From positions 1 through 64,000 of the forward strand of contig NZ_JBEPTL010000019.1 of NCBI RefSeq assembly GCF_040549465.1: a DNA stretch of 64,000 nt, in the 5' to 3' direction. A program made the position numbers and the translations under genes. The notes beneath the pieces are model-generated. The model did no database searches, was not told the origin of the DNA, and saw only the letters and a program-made list of their open reading frames with translations. The stretch is from Lacisediminihabitans sp040549465. GTDB taxonomy: Bacteria; Actinomycetota; Actinomycetes; Actinomycetales; Microbacteriaceae. Positions 60,364-64,000 of this stretch are shown here, piece by piece. Every line of letters begins with the position of its first letter. Within the stretch, counting starts at the first letter, position 1.

Positions 60364-60894
60364 TTACAGCTTCGCTTTGTCGATCGCCGCCTGAACTGAA
60401 GTCTGATATCCCTCGCTGGTGTAGGTCGCGCCGCCTACAGCGTTGACTTTCGCGGACTGGGATTTGATAACTTCGTCGCGGAGGATCGGAACTGCGTAGT
60501 TGTCAATTTCGACCGAACGGCCGCCCACATTGGTCAACTGGAGCGCTTTAACATTAGTGATCTTGCTGTTCGCCACGACTATTTCCACCTGAACCGGTCC
60601 GTACGGTGTGTCCAACGTTGACCCTACGAAAGTCCCGGAGAGGCCCGCAGATTGTGTCGAACTCGGAACCGGAACCGGTGCCGGTGCCGGTGCGGGTACC
60701 GGTGTAGACGATGGCGTCGATCCTGAACTCGGCGAGATCGGGTTCGATTTGGGACTCGGCGATGTCGAGGAAGACCGGTTTGTCGTCGATATCGCGGCGA
60801 ATTTGTTCGCCGCTGTGGCACCAGCCTGCCATCCGATGACGAGGATCGAAACGGATGCAAAGATGCTGCCCAATACAGCGCGAGTTCTCACCAC
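60364..60894 (-). CDS. Exported FMN-binding domain protein
   Basis: A 176-aa protein: N-terminal signal anchor (VLGSIFASVSILVIGWQAGATAA), a Ser/Pro/Ala-rich linker with a PAPAPAPVPVP run, then an FMN_bind domain (STLDTPYGPVQVEIVVANSKITNVKAL ... AVNAVGGATYTSEGYQTSVQAAIDKAKL-type end). In the end segment, GGATYT holds the Thr that receives FMN from ApbE flavin transferase. Such domains carry electrons outside the membrane. The GTG at 60894 overlaps the end of a truncated ferredoxin-reductase gene, so the pair was probably one electron-transfer operon. No ApbE gene is seen. Confidence 0.88.
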   Translation of the reverse strand: MVRTRAVLGSIFASVSILVIGWQAGATAANKFAAISTTNRSSSTSPSPKSNPISPSSGSTPSSTPVPAPAPAPVPVPSSTQSAGLSGTFVGSTLDTPYGPVQVEIVVANSKITNVKALQLTNVGGRSVEIDNYAVPILRDEVIKSQSAKVNAVGGATYTSEGYQTSVQAAIDKAKL

Positions 60895-61289
60895 TCAAAC
60901 CTTTCCCTGTGAATTTGGTGGTCGGGAGGTCCATACGCCCGCACGTCCACGAGCACCCCGTTCGCCCGCGCCAGCGACCCGCAAATATAGAGGTCGGAGC
61001 TCTTCAGATCAAGAAAAATCGACTTGAGCGAAAACTTGCGTTCGACATCGCGGACCGGCAACCACGAGTACGCGCGACGAGATCGGCGACCAACGAAGCC
61101 GCAAAAATGGGCACCGCGGTCAAGTGCGAGTTGCTCCATCTCATCCCCAAGAATATTCTCGCCCTCGTGGGAACCGGGCAGCACAATTGTTGTTTCCCCA
61201 AGTACCCCACGTCGGAAGCGCTCGCGCTGAGATGTCGGTAAAGACCGGGCGAGCGTCCCTCGTTGTTGCGGAAGCATCGTGGTGATCAT
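60888..61289 (-). pseudogene. Truncated ferredoxin/ferric reductase, C-terminal part
   Basis: The frame gives TTIVLPGSHEGENILGDEMEQLALDRGAHFCGFVGRRSRRAYSWLP, then DLKSSDLYICGS and DVRAYGPPDHQIHRERFEW. This is the NAD(P)H-binding end of ferredoxin-NADP-reductase-like proteins, where CG and a terminal aromatic are typical. The N-terminal FAD domain and membrane part are absent, and the sequence upstream of about 61240 loses resemblance. It overlaps the FMN-binding gene. The remaining 130 residues cannot be a whole enzyme. Confidence 0.75.
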
Positions 61290-61942
61290 TTCATCCCCTT
61301 CCAGGGCGAGTCGATTGGTTTTCTGTGATCCACAGTTGCAGTTGGAGCTATGCGAAAGCCGCACGCATCGACACATTCGCATGTGTTTCCTCACATCTTT
61401 GAAGACGAACGCGTTTGTCGGCGTCCAGTCGTGTCCAGTTGCCGGACGCTCATCAATCGATATTTGACCGTGCGCCGCGAAGATAATTCAAGGGTGTTTT
61501 TGAGCTTCGAGGGGTGCTCGCACGGGAACGAACCGCGGATGCCGTTGCAGCAATTTGCGACGGTGCGATGGCGACTGCTTCTTGATAGGTGAGGATGCCC
61601 AGTAGCGGAACGATGACCGCTTGGCTGCACCGTTTCGTAAACGGATCTTTGACCTTGATTTGCTGGAAGCATCGGTCAGGCGAGTCGCACTCGAAACTCT
61701 TCTACTAACTCGCCGAAGCGCCGACGGAAAGCGCGTTCATGGAGGCGCGTATAGATGATGTAATACCCTTCATTGCTCGACATGGAGATCGTAATCGAGC
61801 TTCCCTCTGTGGTCGGATGCACCGGCCAAGAGATGCTTATTGGCAATCACGCGACACCTCTCGGAGACCCTCCCCACCACCGACAGGCAATTCGGGAGCC
61901 AATCTCACCGCCCCCGGAGAGTTCGCCCGCAAGAGGGACGGT
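61290..61942. other. Region left of IS30 without intact genes
   Basis: About 650 bases with lower GC and no convincing coding frame. It contains the second copy of the dispersed repeat (61504-61522). The truncated reductase and the IS30 element border it, so deletion by mobile DNA is plausible. Confidence 0.5.
61504..61522 (+). repeat. Dispersed repeat CTTCGAGGGGTGCYCGCA, copy 2
   Basis: GCTTCGAGGGGTGCTCGCA differs by one transition in the core from copies at 54579 and 63218. The flanks are not obviously shared. Confidence 0.45.
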
Positions 61943-63155
61943 GGATTCAAGCGGTTATTGCAACAAGAGTTTCCCGATCGCTTCGATCGGTTTCTCAAAC
62001 GATAGCCGTTTGCGGGGGCGATCGTTGAGTTCAGCGGCGACCCAGTTGAGGTCTTCCTCGGAGTGGACCCCGAGGTCGCTGCCCTTGGGGAAGTATTGAC
62101 GCAGCAGCCCGTTGGTGTTCTCGTTGATGCCGCGCTGCCAAGGCGAGTGCGGGTCGCAGAAGAAGATCTCGATGCCGGCATCGAGGGCAATTTTCTTCCA
62201 TTCGCGCATCTCGACGCCCTGGTCCCAGGTCAACGTTCCTCTCAACGCTTCGGGGAGGGTTTTGATCTTCACCGTCAGGGCGTCGCGCATCTTCTCCGCC
62301 GTGTAACCGTTCGGCAAATGCACGAGCATTGTGTAGTTCGTTGACCGTTCGACGAGAGTCCCGATCGCAGTCTGGTTGCCTTTCCCGATGATCAGATCGC
62401 CCTCCCAATGCCCCGGCACCGCGCGGTCTTTCACCTCGGCCGGGCGCTGTGAGATGTTGATCATGTCGGGGATCCGATTCTTCCTCTGACCCGTCTTCCT
62501 CGACGGATGCCGTAAACCCCGTCCAGTACGTAAATACCTGGTCAGTTCCTGTGTCAACGCTCCACGGGACTGGACGTAGAGGGACTGGTAGATCGTCTCC
62601 GGCGACACCCACATCTCCTCCCGTCCGGGGAACTCCCGCTTGAGTCGTCCCGCGATCTGCTCGGGTGAGTACTTCTTTTGGAAGTCCTTCTCCACCTTCG
62701 CACGCAGCTCGACATTCACATGAAGTTTCGCCGGTTTCGGCCTCGACGCCCGCTCATACGCCAGAGCATGCGCAGTCGTGGCGCGATACCCAGAACCTGG
62801 CACATTGTTACGGCGCAGCTCCCGCGAAATCGTCGACGCCGACCGACCCACCGCAGCCCCGATCACTCTCAACGACTGCCCGATGGCACGGCGAACCGCG
62901 ATGTCTTCCCGTTCCGCGAACGTCAAACATCGGCCCTTCAGGTCCCGACCGCGACGCGGTCGAACACTGCCAGCACCGGCCAAAATCCGCCGCCCGGTCC
63001 GCCTGCTCGTGTCGATCAACTCGACCGCTTCCGAAATGAAATCTCCGGCCTGCATCCGCCCCCAGAACAGCTGAGTCAGATCCGACCGGATAAAGATCGA
63101 ATACTTCGCCACGACAACACCCATCCAATAAGTGTTGCAATCACCGCAAGAACCC
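61943..63155 (-). mobile_element. IS30-family insertion sequence
   Basis: A 1,213-bp element with imperfect inverted repeats of about 23 bases sharing the core GCGGTkATTGCAACA (left 61943-61965, right 63133-63155 in reverse complement). One complete transposase gene lies between them. I could not find a clear target duplication. Confidence 0.85.
61955..63124 (-). CDS. IS30-family transposase
   Basis: A 389-aa transposase. An N-terminal helix-turn-helix region contains GRCLTFAEREDIAVRRAIGQSLRVIGAAVGRSASTISRELRRN. YSPEQIAGRLKREFPG and WVSPETIYQSLYVQ follow. The rve catalytic core has Asp in HWEGDLIIGKGNQ, Asp in LTWDQGVEM and Glu in GINENTNGLLRQYFPKG. The C-terminal LNDRPRKRLSFEKPIEAI is family-typical. 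I chose the ATG at 63124 just inside the terminal repeat. The longer frame to 63568 runs outside the element. The gene looks intact. Confidence 0.94.
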   Translation of the reverse strand: MGVVVAKYSIFIRSDLTQLFWGRMQAGDFISEAVELIDTSRRTGRRILAGAGSVRPRRGRDLKGRCLTFAEREDIAVRRAIGQSLRVIGAAVGRSASTISRELRRNNVPGSGYRATTAHALAYERASRPKPAKLHVNVELRAKVEKDFQKKYSPEQIAGRLKREFPGREEMWVSPETIYQSLYVQSRGALTQELTRYLRTGRGLRHPSRKTGQRKNRIPDMINISQRPAEVKDRAVPGHWEGDLIIGKGNQTAIGTLVERSTNYTMLVHLPNGYTAEKMRDALTVKIKTLPEALRGTLTWDQGVEMREWKKIALDAGIEIFFCDPHSPWQRGINENTNGLLRQYFPKGSDLGVHSEEDLNWVAAELNDRPRKRLSFEKPIEAIGKLLLQ

Positions 63156-63217
63156 AAGGGACGATCAGCGGGCCGTAGTTGACTGTGCTCCCGAAGGCTG
63201 ATTTGAGGGCGAAGTTG

Positions 63218-63237
63218 GACTTCGAGGGGTGCCCGCA
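63218..63237 (+). repeat. Dispersed repeat CTTCGAGGGGTGCYCGCA, copy 3
   Basis: Identical over 20 bases to copy 1 at 54579-54598, and again followed by a CTTTCAG motif. It lies between the IS30 element and the membrane-protein gene. Confidence 0.6.
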
Positions 63238-63327
63238 GGGGATCTTTCAGTGCGATAGGTCGTCGAGCAGTCGTCACCATGTGATTTTGCAGTCCGAGCT
63301 TCCAACTCTCCATGACGAGTGTGGGTG

Positions 63328-64000
63328 TTACCGCCGTTTGTAGTAGTTGCGCCAGATCAGGCGGTGGATCGGGATGATCTTCGGCAGCGATCGCAGACCG
63401 GGGATGAGTGGCACGAGCATGAGCAGCACGGTGAGTGCGACGACGATCATCAGCACAACGAGGTCGGCGTTGGGGAGGGACTTGAATGGCTCGACCTGGT
63501 AGAAGGCGGAGAAGAGCCACAGCCAGGACTGGCCGGGATAGTTGCCCGTCTCGTTCATCATGCCCCACTGGTCGCCGCCAAGATGGAGGGTCGAGGCGAG
63601 GTTATTGAGGTACGCCCCGTCGCCGAGGAACAGTACCGATCGCGTGTAGTTGAAGTTGTAGAACGATCCGCCCGATTGCAGGACGCTGTCGAGAGAGCCC
63701 TGCTTCGCCATTGTGAGGAGCGAGTTGGTCAGCGCGGGCACGGGACCGTAGTTGCCCGTCGCAACATTCGACGGGTTGTTGTTCTTGGCTTTGTCGAGCG
63801 CCTTGCCGTATGCCAGCGTCCATGCGGCCTGTTCGTCGCTCGATGCGGCGGTCCAGGTCGCAATGGCGGCGGGTGGATTCGGAAGAGTCTTGAGCGGGTC
63901 GATCACGAAGTCCTTCGACGTGTCGATCGGGATCTTCACGCCGGCGAGACTCTGCAAGTCGAGAGCACCGATCGTCTGGGTCGAGCCCGAAGTCGAGTTG
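63328..64000 (-). CDS. Membrane protein of unknown function (partial, runs off the window)
   Basis: The frame is open through the right edge, so only the last about 223 residues are seen. The visible part is a soluble, probably extracytoplasmic segment (SLAGVKIPIDTSKDFVIDP, LKTLPNPPAAIATWTAASSDEQAAWTLAYGKAL, LHLGGDQWGMMNETGNYPGQSWLWLFSAFYQ). One strong membrane helix follows (ADLVVLMIVVALTVLLMLVPLIPGL), then a basic cytoplasmic end (IHRLIWRNYYKRR). I do not recognise the family. The true start lies outside this window. Confidence 0.75.
   Translation of the reverse strand, partial: NSTSGSTQTIGALDLQSLAGVKIPIDTSKDFVIDPLKTLPNPPAAIATWTAASSDEQAAWTLAYGKALDKAKNNNPSNVATGNYGPVPALTNSLLTMAKQGSLDSVLQSGGSFYNFNYTRSVLFLGDGAYLNNLASTLHLGGDQWGMMNETGNYPGQSWLWLFSAFYQVEPFKSLPNADLVVLMIVVALTVLLMLVPLIPGLRSLPKIIPIHRLIWRNYYKRR

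Noticed and set aside
61936..63162. Target-site duplication of the IS30 element
   Set aside because: Both flanks contain GGGAC-like bases but not directly at the element ends, so I do not claim a duplication.
63125..63568. N-terminal extension of the IS30 transposase
   Set aside because: It crosses the inverted repeat and runs outside the element into unrelated DNA.

Overview
The window looks like chromosomal DNA of a flagellated, GC-rich actinobacterium. A Microbacteriaceae-type genome is my best guess, from the flagellar gene order (flgB to flhA, FlhF-like, csrA, lgt), a DUF222/HNH (13E12-type) gene, many GTG starts and Leifsonia-like hypothetical proteins. I see no rRNA, tRNA or CRISPR array.

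Layout. 0.3-9 kb: nadE, small VOC and ABM-like proteins, a multi-pass membrane protein, a CitE-like lyase, a Tat-exported ferritin-like protein, the HNH gene, an internally deleted aminoglycoside phosphotransferase pseudogene and a frameshifted gene. 9-11 kb: a zinc-ribbon/PD-(D/E)XK protein and a DUF4232 protein. 10.9-20.1 kb: a divergent amino-sugar locus. Leftward it encodes a BadF/NAGK-type kinase, a DUF5107 protein and a Gfo/Idh/MocA oxidoreductase. Rightward it encodes an RpiR regulator, a SIS protein, an NgcE-like lipoprotein and two permeases. 20-22 kb: a YdeI-like protein, a 43-aa membrane peptide and a DNA/RNA non-specific endonuclease. 21.9-42.3 kb (minus strand): lgt, csrA, a FlhF-like protein and a nearly unbroken flagellar basal body, export, switch and motor cluster. 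Three sites of the form TWAC-N15-RCCGATAG sit upstream of flgB, flbD and fliM and look like sigma-28 class promoters. Structural filament genes, fliA and fliW are not in the window.

42.5-54 kb: a VOC protein, catalase, an IS3 remnant, and a cluster that appears to form one pathway: YheO-type regulator, MHS-family transporter, RidA, IclR regulator, D-aminoacylase-like amidohydrolase, D-serine-dehydratase-like PLP enzyme, KDG-type kinase, KDPG-type aldolase and a rhodanese-like protein. I infer deacylation of an N-acyl-2-amino-2-deoxy-aldonate (for example N-acetyl-D-glucosaminate, the oxidised chitin monomer), PLP-dependent deamination to 2-keto-3-deoxygluconate with RidA removing the enamine/imine, then phosphorylation and cleavage to pyruvate and glyceraldehyde 3-phosphate.

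54-64 kb is a decaying mobile-element zone. It holds a multiply frameshifted ECF sigma pseudogene and an acyltransferase pseudogene interrupted by an IS5-family element that is itself interrupted by an IS3-family element. It also holds an intact acyltransferase, IS3 scraps, an FMN-binding protein beside a truncated ferredoxin reductase, a complete IS30-family element, and a membrane protein gene running off the right edge.
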